Assembly (NCBI GenBank): GCA_903888815.1
Contig: CAISVC010000059.1
Span: forward strand, 1 to 14,115
Direction of reading: 5' to 3'
DNA: 14,115 nucleotides
Source: an uncultured Fibrobacterota bacterium
Lineage (GTDB): Bacteria; Fibrobacterota; Chitinivibrionia; Chitinivibrionales; Chitinispirillaceae
Every line of letters begins with the position of its first letter. The stretch's first letter is position 1. This document shows, in pieces, positions 6,738 to 14,115 of this stretch. A program made the position numbers and the translations under genes. The notes under the pieces were generated by a model. That model was not told the origin of the DNA, searched no databases, and worked only from the letters and a program-made list of their open reading frames with translations.

Positions 6738-8288
6738 ATGCGCGCGGTCCTTATTGTCCCTCCTTTCTGCGACTTCTACTTTACCCGGCACCGTTTTTCA
6801 TCCCTTGGCGCGCACATGGTTGAAAATCTGCTATCCCGCATCGGTCTGCAGGTAAGTCTATTGAACTTTCCGCTCTTGAATACGCAGGGGACTCGTGTAG
6901 AACTCCCGGACGAACTGAGTTATCTAAAGCCGTTTCTGATTGAAAAGGAAACCGGGAAACTCTCTTTTTTTACATCCTTCCGGCGCTTCGGCCCACGACT
7001 TGAGCAATGTATTGAAATGATCGAATCGGTCAGGCCGGAAATATGTTTTTTTTCACTGTTCGCCTTCTGCTACGCTGATGACGCGATCGAACTTGCAGAA
7101 AAAATTAAAATAAAAATGCCGGCTGTCCCGAACATCTTCGGAGGCGGGGGCGTTGCCGCTTATCCCGGCTACTTCCTGAAAAACGCTGCAATAGATTATG
7201 CTTTCACCGGCGAGGCAGAAGCCGGTCTGAATCAATTGCTCGCCGAATTATCCCAACCGCAGCCTGATTTCAGAAAAGTTCCTAATTTAGTCTGGAAAAA
7301 CAACGGTTCTATGTGCGTTTCACCGGTACGTTCGCACGTCCCCGGCACAGAAATTGAGCCCGTTCTGGTAAAAACCGCGGAAGCGTCCCGCCTTATCATG
7401 TTTTCCACTTCCCTGGCAAGGGGGTGCCCGAAATCATGCGATTTCTGTTCAAGCCGCCTATTATTTGGGGATACATTACGGACCGCATCGCTCAGCCGTC
7501 TTGAAAAACTTCTCTCCGGTTTTTCAGTCAATAATAATTGCCGGGGGAAACAGGTTATTATTAATTTCGAGGACGACAATCTCCTGTGCGACGAAACGTT
7601 TCTCAGATCATCGATCTCGTTGTTTCAAAAGTACATTCCTGATATACAATTCATCGCTGAAAACGGCATCGACTATTCGCAGCTCACGCGTGAAACATGC
7701 GAATGGCTGCTTAAAAACGGGATGAGGAAATTCAATCTCTCGCTTGCCTCGCTTGACCCGGAAATTCTATTAAAGCGAAAAAGGTTTCTCCATCTTGAGC
7801 GCTATGAAGAAGCTGTAAGTTTTTTCGCTGAAAATGGCATCCCAACTATAACTTATTTTATCTGCGGTTTCAAAGAAGATACCTTAGAAACTACTGCAAA
7901 TAACTTATCCTATTTAGCATACAAACAAACACTTATAGGCTTGTCGCCATTTTATCCTGTTCCGGGATTACCCGGATTTGAAAATTGTTCACTGTTTGAT
8001 AAAATTCCCTGTTCCCAGCTCTGCGCTGGTTCAAGTATTTATCCGTGGAACGGCTCGCTCTCTACTGAAACAATGATAACTGCTTTCAGGCTGAGCCGAT
8101 TTATTAATCTGATGAAAAATCCGCGCCGGACGGAAAAAGAAAATCAGCTGCTTGATATCATTGCAAACAAAAGAGAGCTTCACACGATGATAAAGGAAAA
8201 ATCGGGCAGGGAAAGGATAGCTCCTGTTCCGAAACAGGATAAAGAATTAGTAAAGTTATTTTTTAAAAAGCTGGAGAGAAATACATGA
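6738..8288 (+). CDS. Radical SAM protein with B12-binding-like N-terminal domain
   Basis: A 516-residue protein. The radical SAM core carries the cluster motif C-x3-C-x2-C in RGCPKSCDFC (C230, C234, C237), which binds a [4Fe-4S] cluster and S-adenosylmethionine. The first roughly 200 residues have the layout of the B12-binding fold: VLIVPP at the start, a conserved FGGGG loop (about 134-138) and AFTGEAEAGL (about 155-164). The DxHxxG motif that coordinates cobalt from below is not visible, so cobalamin binding is uncertain. This is the BchE-like family layout, with substrates ranging from porphyrins to lipids and natural products; the substrate here cannot be read from the sequence. I start at ATG 6738, where the domain begins. 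A longer frame opens at TTG 6684, inside the leader hairpin region. The PHP gene starts 18 bp downstream and is probably in the same operon. Confidence 0.85.
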   Translation: MRAVLIVPPFCDFYFTRHRFSSLGAHMVENLLSRIGLQVSLLNFPLLNTQGTRVELPDELSYLKPFLIEKETGKLSFFTSFRRFGPRLEQCIEMIESVRPEICFFSLFAFCYADDAIELAEKIKIKMPAVPNIFGGGGVAAYPGYFLKNAAIDYAFTGEAEAGLNQLLAELSQPQPDFRKVPNLVWKNNGSMCVSPVRSHVPGTEIEPVLVKTAEASRLIMFSTSLARGCPKSCDFCSSRLLFGDTLRTASLSRLEKLLSGFSVNNNCRGKQVIINFEDDNLLCDETFLRSSISLFQKYIPDIQFIAENGIDYSQLTRETCEWLLKNGMRKFNLSLASLDPEILLKRKRFLHLERYEEAVSFFAENGIPTITYFICGFKEDTLETTANNLSYLAYKQTLIGLSPFYPVPGLPGFENCSLFDKIPCSQLCAGSSIYPWNGSLSTETMITAFRLSRFINLMKNPRRTEKENQLLDIIANKRELHTMIKEKSGRERIAPVPKQDKELVKLFFKKLERNT

Positions 8289-8306
8289 TGATGTATTATA
8301 TTCTTC

Positions 8307-8918
8307 GTGTTTAGACATGTTGATTTTTTCTCAAAACCTATGCACCTTCCCGCAGACTTTTCTACGCTCCCCTTCCTTGCCCTTTACGCCGAAACCCATT
8401 TCCGTTTTTTCCGGCTGTTTCCGAGTTTTCTGTTCATGCGGCAGCCTGAAGTCATTTTCGACGCGCCGCGGAGGCTCGCTCCCGGCCGAGACCTGCCGGT
8501 TATTCTGATCGCAAACGATCTTCATCGCTTTCCGGCGGAATTCACGGAGTGTGCGGTCGCTGTCTCAGGCCAGCAATCACCTCCCGAACGCTTCGATTTC
8601 CCCGATCTTGCGGCATTCGAAGTGGAGCACCCCTTACGGAACTGCATGCGCGCGTTTATATTGCCGATTCCGCGCTCAAAGCTCTCTCCCGGATTGATCC
8701 ATATAACATGCCGTATCACGGTCAATCGCGGGGAAAAGCGGTATATCGTGATAAACGATAATCTTCAAGCTACTAAAAAAATTCCTTCTCCTGTTTTATT
8801 GCTGAAAGTCCACTTCCCGGCAGCGAATTCTGCAGGTACGGCGACCTGCATGTGCATTCCCAGTTTTCACAGAGCCATGTTGAATTCGGACCACCCCTGG
8901 CAGCAATCGATGCGATAG
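8307..8918 (+). pseudogene. PHP metallohydrolase gene, 5' part (before the frameshift)
   Basis: Upstream frame of a gene that is interrupted at the A7 run 8775-8781. Residues 1-158 look genuine: a hydrophobic/aromatic start, then a beta-rich segment (about residues 48-158) with a turn-rich Ig-like pattern, such as RGEKRYIVINDN near its end. The last about 45 codons, to the stop at 8916-8918, are out of frame and meaningless. With one extra base in the A-run the frame joins the PHP domain and gives a 555-residue protein (8307-9973). The start is uncertain: GTG 8307 or ATG 8340 are in frame, both without a Shine-Dalgarno site. The preceding radical SAM gene ends at 8288, which suggests co-transcription and perhaps translational coupling. 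Confidence 0.7.
8775..8781 (+). other. Frameshift site in the PHP gene (A7 run)
   Basis: The upstream frame reads ACT AAA AAA ATT. The downstream PHP frame needs AAA AAT TCC TTC, that is one more A or a -1 shift. In the PHP frame, stops at 8759-8761 and 8774-8776 lie just upstream, so the change must occur between about 8777 and the end of the sensible upstream frame. The A-run is the obvious site. A canonical -1 heptamer would need A before the first AAA; here it is T. Confidence 0.7.
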
Positions 8919-9973
8919 CGCACGCAAGCGGTCTCTCTTTTGCTGCCATAACCGATCATTCGTACGACCTTGCCTGCTCCATGGAAAATTATCTGGTACC
9001 TGATCCCGGCTGCATGCGCTGGCAGGTTTTTCAGAAAGAACTGGCTGACAGAAAAAAATTTGCTACGATGCTGATTCCGGGAGAAGAGATATCATGTCTC
9101 AATGATAAAAAAGAGGTGGTGCATCTTTGCGGTCTTGGCATGCGGGATTTTCTTCCGGGAACGCTTGACGGAGCGCGGAAAAATCGGCAAAAAGATCCTC
9201 AACTCACGCTCCCAGAGGCGATAAACGCCATTCATGAACAGAACGGCATTGCTTCTGCGGCTCATCCGGGGGTACGGCCCGGATTTCTGCAGCGGATGTT
9301 TTTATTCCGTGGCGAATGGTCGGGAAAAGACCTTTATCAAGATATTGACGCCATGCAGATAATGAACAATGGATTTTCACCGTCATGGCATCGCGGCAAA
9401 GCTTTATGGATTACTATGCTACGGCAAGGGTATAAAGTACCGCTTCTGGCGGGAAACGATGCCCACGGCGATTTCAACCGATACAGGGCAATTGCAGTTC
9501 CCTTTCTTTCTATTGGCGAAAATCCCGGCCGGTATATGGGATTCGGCAAGACCGGAGTCTATGGCAGGCGGGATTCGATTTCCAGTATCGCTGACGGAAT
9601 TAAAAATGGCGCGACCTTTGTTACGACCGGGCCATTTGCCGCGCTCTCCTTGTCTGTTTCTCCTGCCGATTCAATTATTACAAAACAGCAGCTACCCGCT
9701 GATCTTGCAGCACTCTATGTTCATGCAATCAGCACGCCGGAATTCGGCGCAGTGCGGAACATTACCGTGTATGCGGGCCTGCGGGGCAACCCTGCGGAAA
9801 AAACAATTTTTTCCCGGAATTACACCACCATCGAGTACCAGAGGTGCGAAAAAACGGAACTCGCCTCTTTGCCTGCAAAACCATCGTACGTAAGGGCTGA
9901 AGTTTCCTGCGCTGATTGCGGAAGCGCTGCTGCGCTATCGCGCGCTGTTACCAGTGCGGCGTTTTTAAGCTGA
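8777..9973 (+). pseudogene. PHP metallohydrolase gene, catalytic part (after the frameshift)
   Basis: Downstream frame with the complete catalytic domain of a CehA/McbA-like PHP hydrolase, a metal-dependent phosphoesterase-type fold. All metal-ligand motifs are present, numbered on the repaired 555-aa protein: GDLHVHS (H182, H184), ITDH (D217, H218), GEE (260/261), H273, AAHPG (H320) and GNDAH (D385, H387). The C-terminal part, from FVTTGPF onward, has the beta-sandwich pattern that follows the PHP core in this family. The domain begins upstream of the first usable start (GTG 8852, inside the HxH motif), and a protein started there would lose the first metal-binding His. This is why I treat it as the second half of a broken gene rather than a separate gene. 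Its substrate is unknown. It overlaps the convergent kinase gene by 9 bp. Confidence 0.82.
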
Positions 9974-10597
9974 AAAGTGCGACGGCATTCCGCGCAACGC
10001 GCGCTGAATTTCGATATTGAGGGCATTTTTATCGTAGGGCTTGATAAACCAGTGATAAATCTGTAAAGCTTCCATGCTTTTCGCCTGCGGGGGATATCCC
10101 GAAACCACGATCACGATGATATCCTCTTTGATCGCCCGCATTTTTTTTATCATCTCATGAGGATCCTCGCTTCCCAGTTTCCAATCAGTGATTAGCACAC
10201 GGCATTTCTCTTTGTTGGCAATAAGACGTTCTATTGCTTCATCCGAGGTTGATGCCTCAAGAATTGAATAATCAAACTCCCTGAGAAAAAATTTCATGAT
10301 GTTTCTGATTTTCGGATCATCGTCCAGCATAAGAATCGTGGTGCTTATGCGATTCTGCATGAGCGATTTGGTATCGACTTCAGATTCTCCCTGCGCAATA
10401 AGCGGCAGTTCGATCCGGAAGGTCGTGCCGCTCGGGCTTGTATGCTCCACGAAAACGCGGCCGTGATGCAGCGCTATGATACGGCGCACCAGCGCAAGCC
10501 CCAGGCCGGTCCCCTTGCCGGGTTTCTTTGTCGTAAAGAATGGGTCGAAGACCTTCTCGGTCAGATCGGGAGGCATGCCGGTTCCGGTGTCTTTCAC
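9965..10597 (-). pseudogene. Hybrid histidine kinase, 3' part: ATP-binding end and receiver domain
   Basis: Second half of the kinase gene. The first 65 residues are the remainder of the HATPase domain: DTGTGMPPDL (G1 box), FDPFFTTK (F box), and GKGTGLGLALV (G2 box). A CheY-like receiver follows (about 86-202 of this frame), with the acidic cluster DDD (92-94), phosphoacceptor D138 in LITDWKLG, the Ser of VSGYP and K186 in FIKPYD, all intact. The ATG at 10595-10597 lies inside the G1 box, so it is not a natural start. The frame is joined to the upstream part by losing one G from the G6 run at 10620-10625; the repaired protein is 693 residues. No DNA-binding output domain follows the receiver. 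Confidence 0.82.
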
Positions 10598-12047
10598 CCG
10601 AATGACGGCGGTTCCGGCTCCCCCCGCGGCTTTTCCTGGAACAGCTCAGGGTAATGGAGCCGCCGCCCGGCATGGCATCACGGGCATTGCCGATAAGGTT
10701 CTGGAACACCCTTTTCAGGTGATCAGAATCTCCCTGAATTTTAAGAGAGTCATCGGGCATCTCAAACTGCAGCTTATAGCTTTCGCCGAGTTGATTCTGG
10801 AATTGGACAATGATCGAAGCGAAAAAACTCTTCAGGTCGATATGCCGGTAATCAAGCAGCTTTTTTCTTCCCAGTGCGAGAAGTTCGGAGATTAAAAAAC
10901 GGGCATCTGCGGTCGTTTCGAGAATCAGTTCCATCCGCTTCTTCGTTTCCGGTTCGGCACTCTCTCTTGATGCCAGAGCGCTTACATCAATAATAGTCTG
11001 AAGGATATTGTTGAAATCGTGCGCCATGCCGCTTGCCAGGGACCCGATCGACTCCATTTTCTGCTGCTGAAACATCCGGTCCACCATTTCTTCACGCTTT
11101 GTGACCGCCATCTCCCGGTCGGTAACATCGGTCATCATGCCGTCAAATGCTTCCTCAGCGGCGCCTCTCACCACCTTCTGAATCGTACAATCCACGTTCT
11201 TCCGCTCGTCTTTGTTGTCATGAATCTCCAGCGTCGTTTTGACCAACCCCTGCTCCAGTTTGAGCATGTCAGGTTTGCTGAGGAAGGAACGGATATTCAT
11301 GCCGACCAGATTTTCGGGTGACAGCCCCAGGACTTCCGTGCATCCCTTGTTTGACCACAAAAAGTTTCCCTCTGAATCCAGGGTAAAAATCATTTCTGGC
11401 AACCGGTCGACAAGCGTATCATAACGCAACTCCGACGACAGCACCTTCCGTACGGTCTGATAGTTGTTCCGGGAAACAACGGCGCTCAAAGCAGCGGCGA
11501 AAAAAAGCAGGGCAATCCTCAAAAAATAACTGAAAAGCGATGGATGGCTATCAGGACAGTATGCATACTGCGCCCATGAGAAAACCGAATACCCGATTGC
11601 CGCGACAACTCCGCTCGCCAGTGAAAGGCTTGGGCGGTAGTGAAATGCCGTAAAAGCAATCGCTATAAAATACGCGCCGAATGCAATGCCTGGCACTTCA
11701 TCCGAGGCCGGACAGGGGGTTATCGAAGACCAGATAATCGCCGTAATAACGGCGATATCACCTATTGTCATTAAATAGACATATCGTTTTGCGACACGTC
11801 GTTTTCGTTTTGATATAAGCAGATAAAAAACGCTGCAGCCTGAAAGTAAAATAATGGCGACAGCCTGAATGGAAAAAGAAATCCTGCTGGTCGCGCCGAG
11901 AATCCATGCCGGAATGAAAATTACCGCCAGTACGCCGGCGCACCAGAGACGAACCCATGAAAGCCAGCGTTCGGATTTGGTCTCGGCGACAATAATAGTC
12001 TGTGTTTTACCCGCCAGCTTCAGTAACCGGTCCGTTGCCATATGCAT
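10380..12047 (-). pseudogene. Hybrid histidine kinase, 5' part: membrane sensor, PAS and kinase core
   Basis: First half of a membrane-bound two-component kinase. Residues 30-192 contain about six transmembrane segments, a membrane sensor without a large periplasmic loop. A PAS domain (about 205-310; LPEMIFTLDSEGNFLWSN) precedes a HisKA-type region with the phosphoacceptor H343 in GMAHDFNN and the N box NLIGNARDAMP (450-460). Up to about residue 476 the sequence is sensible. Beyond the G6 run (plus-strand 10620-10625) it becomes an Arg/Ser-rich out-of-frame tail, while the expected G1, F and G2 boxes continue in the other frame (9965-10597). The ATG at 12045-12047 has a weak GAAAG five bases upstream. 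The signal sensed is unknown. The gene is divergent from the transglutaminase-like gene, with 94 bp between them. Confidence 0.82.
10620..10625 (-). other. Frameshift site in the histidine kinase (G6 run on the coding strand)
   Basis: The coding strand reads AGC CGC GGG GGG AGC CGG in the upstream frame. Removing one G gives AGC CGC GGG GGA GCC GGA ACC GCC GTC ATT CGG, which continues exactly into the G1 box. The full span 9965-12047 minus one base is 694 codons including the stop, which supports a single-base event here. Confidence 0.7.
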
Positions 12048-12093
12048 GAAAACTTTCTAGCGCTGTTCCCGGATGATGTATTTTTCCAGATTC

Positions 12094-12122
12094 AAAATAC
12101 CTTGTTGCCTTGTGCGGAGCAA
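12094..12122 (-). promoter_or_regulatory. Possible promoter of the histidine kinase gene
   Basis: On the minus strand TTGCTC (12117-12122), 17 nt, TATTTT (12094-12099), placing the start near 12087 and a leader of about 40 nt. Each box matches the consensus only partly, so this is a plausible candidate rather than a firm call. Confidence 0.35.
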
Positions 12123-12141
12123 ATGTCAAAGGTAAACTTCA

Positions 12142-13875
12142 ATGTATACTGCAGACGACCCGAAATCAGTTGAGCGTTATTCCTCGGCAATCACCCTGTC
12201 GGATATGGAAATGTTCATTTTCCCGGAGCTTCTCTTTGCCCTGGTGCTTGCTAATATCATGTCCCCGCGGCTGTGGAATTGGCGGAGCGACCCCTGGTTT
12301 GAGGAAACAGGAAAAATGACCCTGCTGCGCAGAGTGCACCGGCTCAAGCAGTATATCATGGATCATTTTTTTTTCAACCTCGACCTTGACACCTGGGGAC
12401 TGACCACCAAAGAAAAAGAACTGGCCCGCTTCTCGCCGTTCATCAGTCCCGAGGTTCTTGCGCAAAGCAACGCGCTTTTCGGGTACGAGGGAGACAAGTA
12501 CTATTTCGACAGCGATATCAGGAAACATTTTGGTCTTGACAAATACACCTCGAACGTGATCCCCTACTGGAAGACGGAAACGCTCGAAGCAATGGAGGCC
12601 TTCAGGCACAAACCCGGGTACGCGACGGGCGCCGGCGAATGTGTCTCGCTTTCCACGCTCTATGCGGCGGCCGCCTTTATCGTCGCCGGTGTCCCGCTCG
12701 ATGACATTTTCCTCATGGCCACGCCGCTCCATTCCCAGAACTATTTCGACGTGGGAAGCGGTATCCTCACCAATAACCGGAGGATCGTCACCAAGGTCAT
12801 GTGGTTCAACGGCACCGAGATTTCGGCCAGGGCCCGGCGTGCCCTCGAAAACGAACCGGTGACTATTGTCGCACACCGGACCGGACATGTCCACTCAGTA
12901 TATCAGCCGGCAACCATTGACCCTGAAAGCTACAGCCGGTTTTCCTTGGAACTCAGGTCATTCCTTTCCACTGCTATCATCAATTTCGAGGTACTCGCGA
13001 ACTTCCTCCGTTATAACTCAAAAATTCAGCGCTGTTTTCAGATCAGCCATACCTGCTGCGGCAAGCCGCGCTATATCGAGGCGGAAAAAGTGTTTGCCTA
13101 CGAACACAGCTCAAAAGCCCGCGTATCGGACAACACGCGCGATCTGCTCCTGCATGAAATCGAAGAGGATGAATTCTATCCTGAACCGGTTCCGGGAAGG
13201 CTTATGCTCAACGAACTGGAGGAGTTCTTCCGCTCGACCAGAGTATCACTTGACGAACCTGATACAATTGAAAAACTCAGAGCCCATCTGCACCATGCCT
13301 GTTACAATGTGGAGCAGGTGATCCAGGAGTTGAAAAAATTCTGCAGGACCGAGCCTCGTCTGCCCGATGCGCGCGATAAGCAATTCAACGCAAAAACGCC
13401 GGTTTCGCTTGAAGGATTGACCTCAGCGGAGGATGCGCTTAACACAATCGCTGCGCTGCGGGAATCGAACGAATGCTGCGACCTCGCCTTCAGCGCGTTC
13501 CGCGATCTTTCCCGCTCGCCTTGGAAACCGTTCCTCAAAGCAGCGCTCGAACGCAACCCGGTAAGCGTGAACGGCACAAAGGAGCTCTCCGTTGATGCCG
13601 CGTATCAGCTGCTCAATAGTCTGCCCGGCGAATCTATTTATAATGAGCCGTTCCGCATCGCCCAGCCCGACGAGGTATGGAACTACCAACGCGGCGACGG
13701 GCTTGAGAAGGCGATCTGCCTTGCCAACGCGATCCGCAGCAAGAATCCTGATGCAGGGTTTGCCATTGAAAACAGAGGAAAATCGCTCTCGCTCATTCAA
13801 AAGGGCGGGAAAGCTTATAATTTTGCTTCAAAAAAATCGGTCGCGCTGCCGCTGGAAAAAGATTTCATTTTTTAG
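12142..13875 (+). CDS. Transglutaminase-like protein with two modules
   Basis: A 577-residue protein without a signal peptide or clear membrane anchor; a hydrophobic stretch, FIFPELLFALVLANIM (25-40), lies near the start. Residues about 140-215 resemble the transglutaminase/cysteine protease fold: nucleophile-like C167 in GAGECVSLSTLY, followed by an Ala-rich helix and AGVP, and H197 in TPLHSQNYF. Asn (211/212) stands roughly where the family's Asp is expected. Near the C-terminus (about 507-560), EVWNYQRGDGLEKAICLANAIR repeats the pattern of the Cys helix, but the usual GDC is GDG (G520), so this second module looks inactive. Between them are cysteine pairs (HTCCGK 303-308, NECC 443-446). 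The reaction and substrate cannot be told: protein cross-linking, peptide cleavage or a non-enzymatic scaffold are all open. The ATG is preceded by AAAGG (12128-12132), and an in-frame TAA at 12133 limits upstream extension. I do not know a named family for the full length. Confidence 0.75.
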   Translation: MYTADDPKSVERYSSAITLSDMEMFIFPELLFALVLANIMSPRLWNWRSDPWFEETGKMTLLRRVHRLKQYIMDHFFFNLDLDTWGLTTKEKELARFSPFISPEVLAQSNALFGYEGDKYYFDSDIRKHFGLDKYTSNVIPYWKTETLEAMEAFRHKPGYATGAGECVSLSTLYAAAAFIVAGVPLDDIFLMATPLHSQNYFDVGSGILTNNRRIVTKVMWFNGTEISARARRALENEPVTIVAHRTGHVHSVYQPATIDPESYSRFSLELRSFLSTAIINFEVLANFLRYNSKIQRCFQISHTCCGKPRYIEAEKVFAYEHSSKARVSDNTRDLLLHEIEEDEFYPEPVPGRLMLNELEEFFRSTRVSLDEPDTIEKLRAHLHHACYNVEQVIQELKKFCRTEPRLPDARDKQFNAKTPVSLEGLTSAEDALNTIAALRESNECCDLAFSAFRDLSRSPWKPFLKAALERNPVSVNGTKELSVDAAYQLLNSLPGESIYNEPFRIAQPDEVWNYQRGDGLEKAICLANAIRSKNPDAGFAIENRGKSLSLIQKGGKAYNFASKKSVALPLEKDFIF

Positions 13876-13911
13876 CGTTCGGTTTTGAATTTTGAATGAC
13901 ACGCCTCTGAC

Positions 13912-13945
13912 CGGGTATCTTCATTTAAAATCTCCCGATTTTTTT
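13912..13945 (+). terminator. Weak candidate terminator after the transglutaminase-like gene
   Basis: CGGG (13912-13915) can pair with CCCG (13934-13937), with a few further A-T pairs inside, followed by a run of seven T (13939-13945). The stem is short and the loop long, so termination would be inefficient. The T-run overlaps the -35 box of the next promoter. Confidence 0.35.
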
Positions 13946-13972
13946 GCTTTTTTCCTGTTTCATTGTTATATT
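13944..13972 (+). promoter_or_regulatory. Promoter of the exported protein gene at the right edge
   Basis: TTGCTT (13944-13949), a 17-nt spacer and TATATT (13967-13972). Transcription should begin near 13979, about 43 nt before the ATG at 14022. The -10 box is the same TATATT as in the promoters at 1017 and 6631. Confidence 0.5.
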
Positions 13973-14021
13973 GTAAATGGTAGCCGTCTTCCGGTCATCA
14001 CAACATACAAGGGGGAATGAT

Positions 14022-14115
14022 ATGCGATTCTTTAATTACAGAGCGATGCTGTACGGAATAGCGCTGTTATGCACGGCATCCGTCATTTCTACGCATGGCC
14101 AGGCAGCATCGTGGC
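14022..14115 (+). CDS. Exported protein, 5' end only (partial)
   Basis: Thirty-one codons before the window ends. The ATG is preceded by a good ribosome binding site, GGGGGA (14011-14016), 5 nt upstream. The peptide has a basic start (MRFFNYR), a hydrophobic core (MLYGIALLCTASVI) and a likely signal peptidase I site after GQA. The Cys in the core is preceded by Leu, not by a small residue, so it is not a lipobox. The function cannot be told from this fragment. Confidence 0.65.
   Translation, partial: MRFFNYRAMLYGIALLCTASVISTHGQAASW

Noticed and set aside
8774..8781. Canonical programmed -1 frameshift heptamer (X XXY YYZ)
   Set aside because: The in-phase heptamer is T AAA AAA, so the P-site pairing fails after the shift; no obvious downstream pseudoknot was seen. 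Slippage is kept only as an alternative.
12166..12894. 242-codon open frame on the minus strand inside the transglutaminase-like gene
   Set aside because: It is an antisense shadow of a GC-rich gene: rich in charged residues and Gly/Arg, no recognisable domain, and the + strand frame has clear motifs and a ribosome binding site.
1..14115. tRNA, rRNA or CRISPR array
   Set aside because: No regularly spaced repeats, no tRNA-like cloverleaf with the T-arm consensus and no rRNA-like conserved stretch was found by eye on either strand.

Overview
The window comes from a bacterial chromosome of moderate GC content with tightly packed genes. The organism is probably Gram-negative: it carries a lipoprotein with a lipobox, an HrpB-type helicase, a DNA polymerase I with an intact proofreading site and a hybrid histidine kinase. 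No rRNA, tRNA or other phylogenetic marker is present, so I do not name a phylum. Nothing looks like phage, plasmid, CRISPR or an insertion sequence with a transposase.

Left part (1-6494). The window opens with the 3' tail of an unknown + strand gene. Three minus-strand genes follow: a lipoprotein of unknown function (197-943) with a good promoter and Shine-Dalgarno site, the ATP-dependent helicase hrpB (1132-3768) and polA (3804-6494). polA and hrpB are 35 bp apart and are probably co-transcribed in that order. hrpB carries a 93-bp, 31-codon palindromic insertion (2432-2524) that keeps the reading frame open and looks like a mobile palindromic repeat.

Middle (6495-9973). A 243-bp divergent intergenic region separates polA from a + strand pair. 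It holds a sigma70-like promoter and a leader with two consecutive hairpins, the second terminator-like. The pair consists of a radical SAM protein with a B12-binding-like N-terminal domain (6738-8288) and a PHP-domain metallohydrolase of the CehA/McbA type. The second gene is split by a frameshift at an A7 run (8775-8781).

Right part (9965-14115). A membrane-bound PAS hybrid histidine kinase with a C-terminal receiver is read leftward from 12047. It is also split, at a G6 run on its coding strand (10620-10625). Its 3' end overlaps the 3' end of the PHP gene by 9 bp. Divergent from it is a 577-aa protein with a transglutaminase-like Cys/His module and an apparently degenerate second one near its C-terminus. 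A weak terminator, a promoter and the start of an exported protein close the window.

The most notable points are the palindromic insertion in hrpB, the radical SAM/PHP gene pair with its structured leader, the double transglutaminase-like protein, and two neighbouring genes each broken by a single-base homopolymer difference. The last could be real mutation, slippage-dependent expression or assembly error. All functional statements rest on motif reading by eye; no database search was made.
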